DNA from: Prorocentrum cordatum
Lineage: Eukaryota; Sar; Dinophyceae; Prorocentrales; Prorocentraceae
Direction of reading: 5' to 3'
Length of the DNA: 20,000 nucleotides
Assembly: GCA_963575745.1 (NCBI GenBank)
Contig: CAUYUJ010014618.1
Location: forward strand, 45,001 to 65,000
Both the position numbers and the translations under genes were made by a program. Below are positions 1 through 7,047 of this stretch, one piece after another (position 1 is the stretch's first letter; every line of letters starts with the position of its first letter). The notes under the pieces were generated by a model that was not told the origin of the DNA, did no database searches, and saw nothing but the letters and a program-made list of their open reading frames with translations.

Positions 1-53
1 TGACCTGAGTCTGGACTGACCAGGGTCAGCAGATCCCCGATATCCCCGTCCAG

Positions 54-133
54 ATCCCCACCATCCCACCACCCCAGTTGGGGAGATGCCCCTCGAAGCT
101 CGAAGGGAACGACCTATATCCCCATCAAGGGGG
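54..133. repeat. Dispersed repeat X, copy 1
   Basis: This 80-bp block matches 3484-3563 with a constant offset of 3430 and no gaps, at roughly 80 percent identity by eye. It contains the landmarks CCCCTCGAA, CGAAGGG and CCTATATCCCCATC. A partial third copy of the CCCCTCGAAACTCGAAGGG motif follows at about 155-175. The CTCGAAACTCGAAG-type core is itself weakly palindromic. No coding signal is seen. It is probably a fragment of an old dispersed element. Confidence 0.8.
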
Positions 134-195
134 TGGCTGAGAGGCGGCTATCTGCCCCTCGAAACTCGAAGGGATGCCCCTTGAAAGTCTCGGGG

Positions 196-262
196 GCGGC
201 TAAGAAGGGGGTGATGACTGGGGGGATGGATATCATGGCGGGGGTCATGATATTTCCCCAGG
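196..262. repeat. Dispersed repeat Y, copy 1
   Basis: A purine-rich stretch leads into a hairpin made of TATCATG and CATGATA. It resembles 3226-3275, where TATCAT and ATGATA form a tighter palindrome and are again followed by TCCC. Relative to repeat X the order is X-Y here and Y-X at 3.2-3.6 kb, so the two may belong to one longer repeat unit. Function unknown. Confidence 0.55.
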
Positions 263-316
263 TTTCAGGACGCCCCTTCTGATTTCATTACGTCCCTGCC
301 CCCCCCTCCCTGGGCC

Positions 317-393
317 GCGCACATGCCGCCCGCCATGATCTGCGCCCCCCCCTCTTGGCCGCTCCCGATTCTCCATGTGGGCAAGACTTGCAT
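317..393. repeat. Direct repeat flanking the palindrome cluster, left copy
   Basis: The strongest part is 366-390, which matches 991-1015 over 25 bp with one mismatch (CGATTCTCC and TGTGGGCAAGACTTG are shared). A looser match (ACATGCC and a run of C) extends to the left. The two copies bracket both palindromes at 397-783 and 831-936. That arrangement fits either a duplicated target or the ends of a larger repeat unit. Confidence 0.65.
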
Positions 394-396
394 CGA

Positions 397-783
397 AGAA
401 GAAGAACCGCTACAAACAGAAACTTCTGGCGCTCCGCGCGGATCTCTTGGATCCGGGCGCCAAAAGTTCACGCTTATGGCGGTGGACATGCCAGGCTCGA
501 AGAAGAAATAATGGCATAAACCTAAAACCTTTTGGCGCTCCGCGAAGATTTCTCGGATTTGCGCTGGAACCCCCGGCCGTGCCTCCGGAGCGCGCCAGGG
601 ATGGGGGGTCCAGCGCAGACCCAAGAAATCAGCGCGGAGCGCCAAAAGCTTAGATTTATGCTGTTTTGTTCTTCTTCGAGCCTGGCAGGTCCACCGCCGT
701 AAACATGAACTTTTGGCGCCCCGCGCGGATCCAAGAGATCCGCGCGGAGCGCCAGAAGTTTCTGTTTGTGTCGTTTTTTCTTC
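397..783. repeat. 387-bp composite foldback palindrome
   Basis: The left arm (397 to about 586) is the reverse complement of the right arm (about 587-783), with an estimated arm identity above 80 percent. The centre lies at the CTCCGGAG of 583-590. The unit is nested. Two short palindromes (about 441-476 and 711-754, built on GGCGCTCCGCGCGGATC) lie symmetrically around a longer one (about 506-665). They are joined by the linker GGTGGACNTGCCAGGCTCG, which appears once in each orientation. The outer ends are A-rich on the left and T-rich on the right. No reading frame here looks like a protein. The structure is that of foldback or MITE-like elements. Confidence 0.85.
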
Positions 784-830
784 TGCTAGCCAGGGGGGGG
801 GTCCCGGGGGGTGTGAGTTCGGTTGTCTTT

Positions 831-936
831 TGCACCGGACCGTCCGAAAACAGATGCCCCCCTGCCGCCGGCAGCTCCCGACAGTTGCCGACAGGTGGGG
901 CATGCGGCGGGCATCTGTTTGCGGCAGTTCGGTGCA
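831..936. repeat. Second foldback palindrome
   Basis: The left arm begins TGCACCGGACCGTCCG and carries AAACAGATGCC. The right arm carries GGCATCTGTTT and ends TTCGGTGCA. Arm identity is about 80 percent by eye, with the centre near 883. The sequence is unrelated to the GGCGCTCCGCGCGG family next to it, so it appears to be a separate foldback unit. Confidence 0.7.
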
Positions 937-943
937 CCAGCGG

Positions 944-1019
944 ATCGAACACATGCCCCCCCCCAGGGTCGCCCCCCCTTTGATGAACCCCGATTCTCCC
1001 TGTGGGCAAGACTTGTAGC
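944..1019. repeat. Direct repeat flanking the palindrome cluster, right copy
   Basis: This is the partner of 317-393. The best match is 991-1015 against 366-390, 24 of 25 bases. Confidence 0.65.
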
Positions 1020-1519
1020 CATGTTCCATGCGTCTTGGGGTTTCGGGCTCCCATCCCCGGATGCCAGATGCGCAAGGAGCCAGGGGCGCAGTGGATGTGG
1101 ATGCGAGCCTGACCCCCAGGGGCTAGATGTTACGGTAGGTTCACGCGGCGTTGGCGCGCTGGCTCTTCTGGCGCAGGCGCTCAAGGTTGAATTCCGCGAC
1201 GCGGAAGCACTGAGGGACACGGTCACGCCACTGGACCCGACAGAATTCATCTTTGAACCATCGGGGCCACAATCGATTCAAGTTTGAACCATCGATGCGG
1301 TGTCAAGAAACTCTGCGCGCGCCGGCGCCGCGCGAACTTACCGTATCCATGTCCACTGTGCCTCGGCCTTTTGGTGCACCTCCCAAGAAGTCCACGACGC
1401 GGTGGGTATTGATAGAAGTTTGGCCCACGCCTCCCGTCCCAGACATGCTCGCGCCGTAACAACAATGACGGCGGGAGGCTCCTTCCAACGAGAGGTATCG
1501 CCAGAAGCGTACGCTCTGG
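1020..1519. other. GC-rich stretch without a supported gene
   Basis: No frame resembles a known domain. The only internal pattern is a 12-bp duplication, TTTGAACCATCG, near 1252 and 1284. Confidence 0.5.
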
Positions 1520-1647
1520 GAGCTCCGTGCGGATCTCTCGGAGGGGCGCTGGAGCCCCCGAGCCGACGCCTCCGGCGACGCCACTGGCGCGCTTCGCGCG
1601 CCGAGGTGGGACCAGCGCCGATCCGACAGCAAATCCGCGCTGACCTC
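1520..1647. repeat. Diverged foldback element of the GCGCTCCGCGCGG family
   Basis: The left arm GAGCTCCGTGCGGATCTCTC and the reverse complement of 1600-1647 share the family pattern: an NGCGGAT core followed by GGCGCTGG. The GC-rich centre (CGCCTCCGGCG, GGCGCGCTTCGCGCGCC) also resembles the centre of the copy at 6411-6590. Arm identity is only about 70 percent, so this is an old copy. Confidence 0.55.
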
Positions 1648-1728
1648 TGTGTGGTGTGTCGTTCCTCCACGTTTTTTCGGTAGCAGCTCCTGGGAGTCTC
1701 TGTGTATCTCCGTAGATCTGTCTCCAGC

Positions 1729-1829
1729 GTCGACTAGCGTCGATTGGCGTCTGGGATTCGCTGGGATAGCGCCGATCTAGCGTCGGCTAGCGTCGATTAG
1801 CGTCGACTTAGCAACGATTAGCGTCGATG
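1729..1829. repeat. About 10-bp tandem repeat, TAGCGTCGAT type
   Basis: Roughly ten imperfect units of AGCGTCGATT run in near-constant 10-bp phase, with a one-base slip near 1810. Its unit differs in sequence from the AATCCCGCTT array at 5172 but shares the period. Confidence 0.75.
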
Positions 1830-1867
1830 TAGTTCAGGGAACGAAGAATGGCATGAACATAAAAACA

Positions 1868-1980
1868 CGGAGGTCCGCGCGTATTTCTCCGAGCGGCGCT
1901 GGCGGAGCGCGCCAGAGGCGGCGCCGGAGGCGCCGCCAGGGGGACCCAGCGAGGATCCGAAAAATCAGCGCGGACCTCCG
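1868..1980. repeat. Foldback element of the GCGCTCCGCGCGG family
   Basis: The ends CGGAGGTCCGCGCG and CGCGGACCTCCG are inverted copies. Both arms carry a T- or A-rich step followed by CCAGCG or CGCTGG. The centre is GGCGCCGGAGGCGCC. An ATGAACATAAAAACA-type leader precedes it, as in other copies where ATAAAC-like sequence abuts the arm. Confidence 0.75.
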
Positions 1981-2069
1981 ATTGTTTTCCCCACTCAGTG
2001 CTCGCACTGAAGGGGTCCTAGCGGAAGTTGAAGTATTTGGCGAACGTTTCCCGCCGATTTTGGTAGCAG

Positions 2070-2137
2070 GCTGGGTTCCCAGGTTCCCGGTTCCTGGTTC
2101 CCAGGTTCCCAGGTTCCCAGGTTGTGGTTCCAGGTCG
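2070..2137. repeat. GGTTCCCA tandem repeat
   Basis: About eight units of GGTTCCCA, most 7-8 bp long, end at GGTTGTGGTTCCAGG. The flanking TCGATTTTGGT is also repeated on both sides (near 2054 and 2134). Confidence 0.8.
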
Positions 2138-2286
2138 ATTTTGGTGGGTTTGGGGTTCCCGGGCTCCTGGGTTTCCGGTCGATCTCCTCAGCGAAAACCA
2201 CTCATTGATTGCGTTTTTTCTCTCGTGTAGTTATGTCTATGTCACTGTTCGCCCCCTTGTGGCACGGGAGGCTCCCAGGAGTTGCC

Positions 2287-2528
2287 ACCCACACGTGTGG
2301 CCGATTTCGGCCTCCGGGTGCTGGCCCTCCGCCAGGCCCTGGGGCCGTGGTGAGGCGGCTTCGACAGGCGAGCGTCGGGGACCAGGCAGTGAGGCATGCC
2401 TCGGGAGGGGAAGTAGCCACAGACACAGATTCGCGAGCTCCCCCGGGAGAAGATGGAACCATGCGGGAGAAGGAGGGGCAGGCAGAAGTCCCGAGCACAT
2501 GGGAACAGACGGGTTAGTCGTTTGATGG
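2287..2528. other. GC-rich spacer, nothing recognised
   Basis: All long open frames here overlap on both strands and lack any recognisable domain. The openness follows from high GC content. Confidence 0.5.
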
Positions 2529-2534
2529 GCGCGC

Positions 2535-2570
<36 letters not shown>
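2529..2570. repeat. (TG)n dinucleotide microsatellite
   Basis: A short GC alternation leads into about 16 TG units with little interruption. A shorter second tract lies at 2638-2655. Confidence 0.97.
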
Positions 2571-2572
<2 letters not shown>

Positions 2573-2637
2573 CTGTGCTTGTCTACATCTGCTCGTTCCG
2601 CCAGCGCAGTCACTCTGGCTATCCGCCAACGCAAATA

Positions 2638-2655
2638 GTGTGTGTGTGTGTGTGC
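2638..2655. repeat. Short second (TG)n tract
   Basis: About eight TG units, 70 bp downstream of the main TG tract. Confidence 0.9.
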
Positions 2656-2880
2656 TCACTGCCATCCACGCTCGGATGTGGTGTATGACGGTAGGTGCTG
2701 CGGAGTCCAAAGCGATTTTTGTGGGCCCAGCCGCGACCCCGCGCCAAGTATTTCTACTGACTCTGCCTCGTCGCTGCGCATGAGGCCGATGCCGCCAAAC
2801 TGCGTCTGTGTGTGGTTGTCTCCATGGGTGCTTTCACTTCAGGGCATCGCATGTCTGGGATCCCTGATCCCGCTTGTCCT

Positions 2881-2979
2881 TTCGGATGCAACTCCTGGGA
2901 ACACAAATTCTGGCTTGGCCCTGGTCCGAAATCGGGCTTAACCCCGCCTATTCCCGCTTAGTCCCGCTCAATCCGCGGA
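2881..2979. mobile_element. 5' end of a 10-bp-satellite element, orphan copy
   Basis: TTCGGATGCAACTCCTGGGA, then CAAATTCTGG and GGTCCGAAATC, match 5123-5175 closely and 16128-16177 more loosely. Five exactly phased 10-bp units follow (2930-2979, consensus AATCCCGCTT). The expected inverted 3' terminus (CCTCCCAGTAGTTGC in the sister copies) is not found nearby; only ATCTCCCAGATGCC at 3267-3280 is a faint candidate. This is probably a truncated or rearranged copy. Confidence 0.75.
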
Positions 2980-3037
2980 CCCCTACGTGGCACGGTAGGG
3001 GTATACATATTGCAGCCGGGACAGGCGTCCCCGACGG

Positions 3038-3060
3038 CGGATACATTTATGTTGTATCCG
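3038..3060. repeat. Small perfect hairpin
   Basis: CGGATAC and GTATCCG form a 7-bp stem around a 9-base loop. It is not followed by a T run and no gene is near, so it is not called a terminator. Confidence 0.45.
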
Positions 3061-3077
3061 TCCTTGCTGCCTAGAAA

Positions 3078-3186
3078 CTCGGCCAGGCTGAGCTCGGTCA
3101 AGCTGCATTCGGCCCAGGCCGAGTTCAGCCTGGCCGAGTGCAGCTTAGCCGAGTGTAGCCTGGCGGAATTTCGCCTGGTTGAGCCT
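3078..3186. repeat. 15-bp minisatellite with an inverted half
   Basis: From about 3116 the unit GGCCGAGTNCAGCCT repeats about four times at 15-bp spacing with decay. Upstream, 3078-3115 reads as the reverse complement of the same unit (CTCGGCCAGGCTGAGCTCGG), so the array inverts near 3115. In one frame it would encode repeated Ser-Leu-Ala-Glu-Cys, but no supported gene surrounds it. Confidence 0.75.
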
Positions 3187-3225
3187 TTCCCTTGTCGTAA
3201 GGGGTCTCAGGATTGTCGGGGCTGG

Positions 3226-3280
3226 TCAAGAGGGGAATGATGATCAGGGGGACAGGGTTATCATAGCCATGATATCTCCC
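3226..3280. repeat. Dispersed repeat Y, copy 2
   Basis: AAGAGGGGAATGATGATCAG and then TATCATAGCCATGATATCTC parallel 202-256. The TATCAT/ATGATA palindrome is tighter here. Confidence 0.55.
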
Positions 3281-3483
3281 AGATGCCGTGGCCCCCTCTC
3301 TTTACTTTAACACTTCACCCTGTCCCCCATGGTTTGCGCCCCCCACTTGGACGCCCGCCTTTGGACGCCCCCGAGATTGTCTGGTGGCAGTGCCATTTTG
3401 TCTGATGCAGTTGATCATTTCGAATCCGCAAGGCATTCAGTATCATTTATCCGACCCCCATCACCATCCTCGTCCTCTTCGAG

Positions 3484-3563
3484 ACCCCCACCAAATTGCC
3501 ACCCCAATTGGGGGTACGCCCCTCGAAACCCGAAGGGGACGGCCTATATCCCCATCTAGGGGG
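3484..3563. repeat. Dispersed repeat X, copy 2
   Basis: This is the gap-free partner of 54-133. It keeps ACGCCCCTCGAA, CGAAGGGGACGGCCTATATC and the CCCCATCTAGGGGGG palindrome-like end. Confidence 0.8.
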
Positions 3564-4281
3564 GTTAATCGGTCAGTGGGGCCCAGGCCACGCCGCTGGG
3601 GATGGAGATCGGATAAACGATACTCAGACATCAGCGGACGGCCTGTCAGCGGACGTTTTCGAGGCCTGGGAGGCTGAGGGCATTCGCGACATCATTGGAG
3701 ATCCATCGAGGTCACAAAACATGCACCCCCGAATCACGTCCGACTCACCATAACGTGTAGTCACCACAATGTTCTGGAACCTCCGAGGTTGGGGCACTGA
3801 GACCACACTGGATCGCTCTGGGGACATTCCGAGGCCAGGTGGTATTATCCCAGCAGGCTGTCCGTGAGCAAGCAAACGATCCGCCATCTCACAGGTCGAG
3901 GCAATTCTTCGAGTCATTTTTTCAGCGCGTTGCTCCGTCATCGGCGGCACCCCAGCATGTTAATACGATGTGTGCGTCGCCCCGCCAGGGGCGACGTATA
4001 TGCGTCGTGGCGGGCGCTTTCTGGCCGTACCGCGCGGGAGACGATGCACTACAAGTTCTGTCTGCTATCTGTTCAGGTCGGGCGCGCGCCTCCAAGGAGG
4101 ACATAAAGTACCAGTATGCCTCTGTGCATGTTGTGCAGTACTCGCAGATGACGCCAGGCTCGGCTCTGTCTGCTGCGACTGCCGCCTCGCCTCGCACTGG
4201 CTGGCCCCAGGGCTGCAGCCCACGACGGCCAGGCCCCACGGCACTGGCTGCCACTGCCGGCTCCTTTCGCGCGGGCGACAC
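3564..4281. other. Stretch without a supported gene
   Basis: Open frames occur on both strands (for example from 3839 plus and 3950 minus), but none shows a domain, a compositional coding bias or a repeat relation. They are read as chance open frames in GC-rich DNA. Confidence 0.5.
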
Positions 4282-4323
4282 CAGCAGGCTGCAGCCGATG
4301 GCGTCTGGGCTCTGCACCACGCG
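4282..4323. repeat. 42-bp direct repeat, copy 1
   Basis: It matches 4538-4579 at about 83 percent, sharing AGCCGATGGCGTC and GGGCTC. The offset is 256 bp. The DNA between the copies is not clearly duplicated. Confidence 0.6.
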
Positions 4324-4537
4324 GGGTGATCGAACTGGGCACGCAGAGAAGGAGTGCGATGCCCAACAGCAGTGCTTGTTCCTTTTGAATAGGGCTCGCT
4401 GCCCGCGCACCCGCGGACGTTGTCCTTTGAAGGCAAGAACGCCGCCTGCCCATCATCGGCCGCTGCGGGTGTCGCACAACCCTTGTTGTTGGGCATTGTA
4501 CCCATTTCTTCCGCACCTACTTCGGGCGTCCAAAATC

Positions 4538-4579
4538 CAGCAGGGTGTAGCCGATGGCGTCCGGGCTCCTCACCATGTG
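4538..4579. repeat. 42-bp direct repeat, copy 2
   Basis: This is the partner of 4282-4323. The decay suggests an old duplication. Confidence 0.6.
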
Positions 4580-4721
4580 TCGCATCTGCCGCCCTCTCCT
4601 GCATTGGCTCTGGTAAGGCCTCGGAGCGCGCGAAGACCTGGGATGCGCAGCGCCCTGGGCCGCAGACTCGGCCTACACCCCGGCACGGCGGCCCAGGAGT
4701 CATGGTGCCAGCATCGCACCC

Positions 4722-4778
4722 ACGAGTTTGGTGTTTGGTATTTGGTGTTTGTGCTTGGTGATCGGGTGTTGGAGGTTT
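4722..4778. repeat. TTTGGTG-type degenerate tandem repeat
   Basis: Seven or so variants of TTTGGTGT or TTGGTGAT run in succession with 7-10-bp spacing. This T/G-rich strip stands out from its surroundings. No gene is implied. Confidence 0.6.
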
Positions 4779-4909
4779 GGGTTGGCGCTGCTGGCGAGAG
4801 CGGGTTGGCGGGGTGGGGTAGTTGTCTTAGTTTTTTTTGTTTCCCGTAGGCCCCTGGAGAAAGAGCCCCTCTTCCCCGAGAGGCACTTTCTTGGGGCGAC
4901 GGAGGTTTT

Positions 4910-5014
4910 CCCTCCTCCTCCTCCTCCTCCTTCTCCCCCTCCCCCTCCTCCTCCCTTTCCGCCTCCTCCTCCTCCTCCTCCTCTCCTCCTCCTCCCTCTT
5001 CTCCCTCTCCTCCG
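4910..5014. repeat. (CCT)n pyrimidine tract
   Basis: An interrupted CCT array, almost pure pyrimidine for about 105 bp. Frames through it give Pro, Ser or Leu runs (or Glu, Gly, Arg runs on the minus strand). These are artefacts of the repeat and are not proteins. Confidence 0.95.
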
Positions 5015-5120
5015 CTCCGCCTGCGCCCCCCCTGCTCCCGCCGCCTCCCTCCGCTCCAGCTGGCGGCGCCGCGGCCGCTGGCGTGGCCTCTCCTGGGGCT
5101 TGGCTCTCTGACGCAGGACT

Positions 5121-5365
5121 TCTGCGGATGCAACTCCTGGGAGGTCAAATTCTGGTTCGGCCATGGTCCGAAATCCCGCTTAATCCCGCTTAATCCGGCT
5201 TAATCCCGCCTAATGCCGCTTGATCCGGTTTAATCCCGCTTGATCCCGCTTGATCCGGTTTAATCCCGCTTGATCCGAGGCCCATCCTGGCTGGACTGCC
5301 CCCCAATGGGGCTTAATCCTCCTTCATCTTTCCGACGTGAACCTCCCAGTAGTTGCCTCCTAAGA
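5121..5365. mobile_element. Inverted-repeat element carrying a 10-bp satellite (best copy)
   Basis: The left terminus 5121-5145 and the right terminus 5341-5365 are inverted repeats, 21 of 25 bases. The inner 16 bp (GCAACTCCTGGGAGGT against ACCTCCCAGTAGTTGC) match at 15 of 16. Between them is CAAATTCTGGTTCGGCCATG, an exact 10-bp array (5172-5277) and a unique tail CCCCCCAATGGGGCTTAATC. The copy at 16129-16337 keeps the same order: terminus, GGTCCGAA, 10-bp array, CCCCCCA, GGCTTAA, TTCCGACG, terminus. No coding capacity, so this is a non-autonomous element. Which transposase or mechanism could move it is unknown. Confidence 0.8.
5172..5277. repeat. 10-bp tandem array, AATCCCGCTT
   Basis: Ten full units plus six bases follow in perfect 10-bp phase with no insertion or deletion. 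Variation is by substitution only (C/G at unit position 6, T/C at 9, A/G at 1). Keeping phase while bases drift points to selection on spacing or to recent homogenisation. Confidence 0.95.
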
Positions 5366-5589
5366 CTTCGAGGCGCATGCAGCCATGGCGACGGGGGCCT
5401 GGGCCCCCAGGGCGCCCCAGAAGGGTGCGAGACCTGGTCCGTCGACGCTCGATGGCGCGCGAGTGCGGCGACGACGACGAGCTCGATCTCCCAGCGTGCG
5501 CGCGGGTGCGCCGAAGGCTGCGGATGGCCTCCAGAGGGCTCCCGTCCCGCCCAAAATGCAGTCGCAGGGGCCAGCTTGGGGATCGTTGT
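5366..5589. other. GC-rich stretch without a supported gene
   Basis: Several overlapping frames are open on both strands, but none contains recognisable motifs. Confidence 0.45.
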
Positions 5590-5690
5590 TCTTGCCTCCC
5601 TTTCCTCCCTGCTCCTCCCCCTCCACCCTCCACCCTCCTTCATCCCTGCTCCTCCCCATCCCTCTTCCCTCCTCCCCTTCTCCTCTGGGA
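5590..5690. repeat. Pyrimidine-rich low-complexity tract
   Basis: About 100 bp that is nearly all C and T, with a short CACCCTC duplication. Not a clean microsatellite. Confidence 0.75.
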
Positions 5691-6410
5691 GTGATGTAGA
5701 AGGTTGCCTGACTGCAGTGGAGCTGCCGCCGACTGTAATGATGTGCGGTCAGAACCAGCCCGTGGACTCCTCCGGGGTGCCTTCTGGCTGCTTTCCGCGA
5801 GCCGGGCCCAGCCGTGTGGAGGCCAAGAGGTTGACACCAACACCGGCATCGGCGGTGTGCCTACACCGAGGGAAGATGCTCCCGATCTCGGCGATGGCGA
5901 GTGGCCGAGGATTGCCACCAGCACCCAGATCTAGGATCCTCTTCCCCCTGGTGGAGGCAGCCCCGTGTGCAGGTGTGGTTGCCCGCTTCCAGGCCTCCAA
6001 GAATGTCCAGAAGCGCCCGGTAAACCTCGAGGCGACGGCGACGTCGGCGACGCCGTCGTCGCGAGCGACCCCGAGGCGGGGCAGCTACGCCAGCACCGCG
6101 TCCCTGAGCAGCGTGGGCCAGTCGGACATCGGCTGGACCGCGCCCGCCTCCCGCCCCTCTGGCGGCGTCGTCGCCGTCCTCGCGCCGTCGCTGTGGTTGT
6201 TCTCCCCGCCGCCGCCGCGGCCGCGGTCGCCGCCGCGCCCTCGTCGTTGTCGTCCTGGGCGTCGTTTCTGGTGCGTCGTCGTGGTCGTGGCCCTCCAGGG
6301 CCAGAATCGCCTCGAGGTCCGTGGCGACGTACGTCCTTGGCGCGGCCCAGGGTTAGATCTGAGAAGGCGTACGTGGGGGGAGTCAGGAGGAGCAGAGAGT
6401 CGACGAACAA
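5691..6410. other. GC-rich stretch, open frames but no recognised gene
   Basis: Three plus-strand frames and one long minus-strand frame stay open through about 6.0-6.4 kb. This is expected from CG-rich triplets such as GCCGCCGCC and CGTCGTCG near 6140-6290. None shows a known fold or motif. I cannot exclude an exon, but there is no positive support. Confidence 0.4.
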
Positions 6411-6590
6411 AAAAAACGGCAGAAACATAAACTGTCGACGCCGCGCGCGGAGTTCTTGGATCTGCGCTGGGGCCCTGGCGGCGCCTCCGGCGCCGCCCCT
6501 GGCGCGCTCCGCGCGCCAGTGAGGGGGCCCCAGCGGCCGATCCGAGAAATCCGCGCGGAGCGTCAAGAGTGTATGTTTATGCAGTTTTTT
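6411..6590. repeat. 180-bp foldback element of the GCGCTCCGCGCGG family, complete-looking copy
   Basis: The left end AAAAAACGGCAGAAACATAA pairs with TTATGCAGTTTTTT at the right end. Both arms then contain a CGCGCGGAG- or CCGCGCGGA-like core, a TTGGATC- or GATCCGAGAAAT-like step and GCGCTGG or CCAGCG. The middle holds two further hairpins, GGCGGCGCCTCCGGCGCCGCC-like (6477-6498) and GGCGCGCTCCGCGCGCC (6501-6517). It is the cleanest guide to the family consensus. Confidence 0.8.
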
Positions 6591-6700
6591 CCTTTTTCGA
6601 GAGAAGAAAGACGGAAACTGGAACGTACACATCGCCAGTGGCGGGATGTTCTTGAATCCCAAAACTTTTTCGAGGGTCGGGGAGGACGTCGGGGTAGTGT

Positions 6701-6828
6701 GGTGTATACTTGTCCCACGTTTTCCCGGGGAAGCAGCGACGCGTGTATACACCAGGGTCCCGTATACACCAGGACTCGCTTTCCCGTGCGGGTGCCAGTT
6801 CGGGGCCGGATAAGAACGTTGGTGTATA
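6701..6828. repeat. Cluster of GTGTATACACC motifs
   Basis: GGTGTATAC (6701), GTGTATACACCAGGG (6743), GTATACACCAGG (6762) and GGTGTATA (6821) lie within 130 bp in both orientations. The core GTATAC is palindromic. They may be protein-binding sites or remnants of a small foldback; neither is shown. Confidence 0.5.
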
Positions 6829-6844
6829 GAGTTCGGTTCCTTAG

Positions 6845-6935
6845 AAAGGGGCATGACGAAGGGGAGAGGGACGGGGCGCGAGGGGAAGCGAGGGGGGAGG
6901 AGTCGGCCTCGGATGTCGGAGGAGGGAGATGTCCG
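6845..6935. repeat. Purine-rich low-complexity tract
   Basis: G/A-dominated sequence with irregular GAGGGG and GCGAGGGG units. No gene. Confidence 0.6.
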
Positions 6936-7028
6936 CGGAGCTGTCTGCGAGGGTCTGCGCGTGCCTCGCGGGGCAGCGGCCACCCCGCGCAGTGCGCCAG
7001 CACCCCGCGGGGCCTGCGGGCCATCGGC

Positions 7029-7046
7029 GCAAGGGTGTCCCTCTAC
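7029..7046. repeat. 18-bp direct repeat, left flank of the 169-bp element
   Basis: GCAAGGGTGTCCCTCTAC here and GCAAGGGTGTCCGTCTAC at 7218-7235 differ at one base. They sit 1 bp outside the element's inverted ends, like a target-site duplication, although 18 bp is long for one. Confidence 0.7.
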
Positions 7047-7047
7047 A

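Larger units (their letters stand above)
1683..2286. mobile_element. Candidate 604-bp inverted-repeat element with internal tandem repeats
   Basis: The left end GCAGCTCCTGGGAGTC (1683-1698) pairs with GGCTCCCAGGAGTTGCC (2270-2286), 14 of 17 bases when 1682 is included. The same terminal sequence bounds the elements at 5121-5365 and 16129-16337. Inside lie a roughly 10-bp tandem repeat (1729-1829), a foldback palindrome (1868-1980) and an 8-bp-class repeat (2070-2137). No transposase frame is present, so it would be non-autonomous. No target-site duplication was recognised. The pairing could also join the ends of two different elements. Confidence 0.5.

Noticed and set aside
1701-1722. Dinoflagellate spliced-leader sequence near TCTCCGTAGATCTG
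   Set aside because: Only CCGTAG matches. The rest of the conserved leader is absent.
2237-2710. His/Thr-repeat protein on the minus strand
   Set aside because: Direct translation of the (TG)n microsatellite.
3038-3060. Rho-independent terminator
   Set aside because: The hairpin has no T run, there is no upstream gene, and the genome appears eukaryotic.
3839-4849. 336-codon plus-strand open frame
   Set aside because: It ends in a TTTGG repeat, has an internal direct repeat that does not keep frame (256 bp), and has no motif.
5172-5277. CRISPR array
   Set aside because: Units are contiguous 10-mers with no unique spacers, and the context is eukaryotic.
5270-6430. 386-codon plus-strand open frame
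   Set aside because: No recognisable domain. It runs through a satellite remnant, a pyrimidine tract and CGC-rich triplets, and antisense frames are also open.
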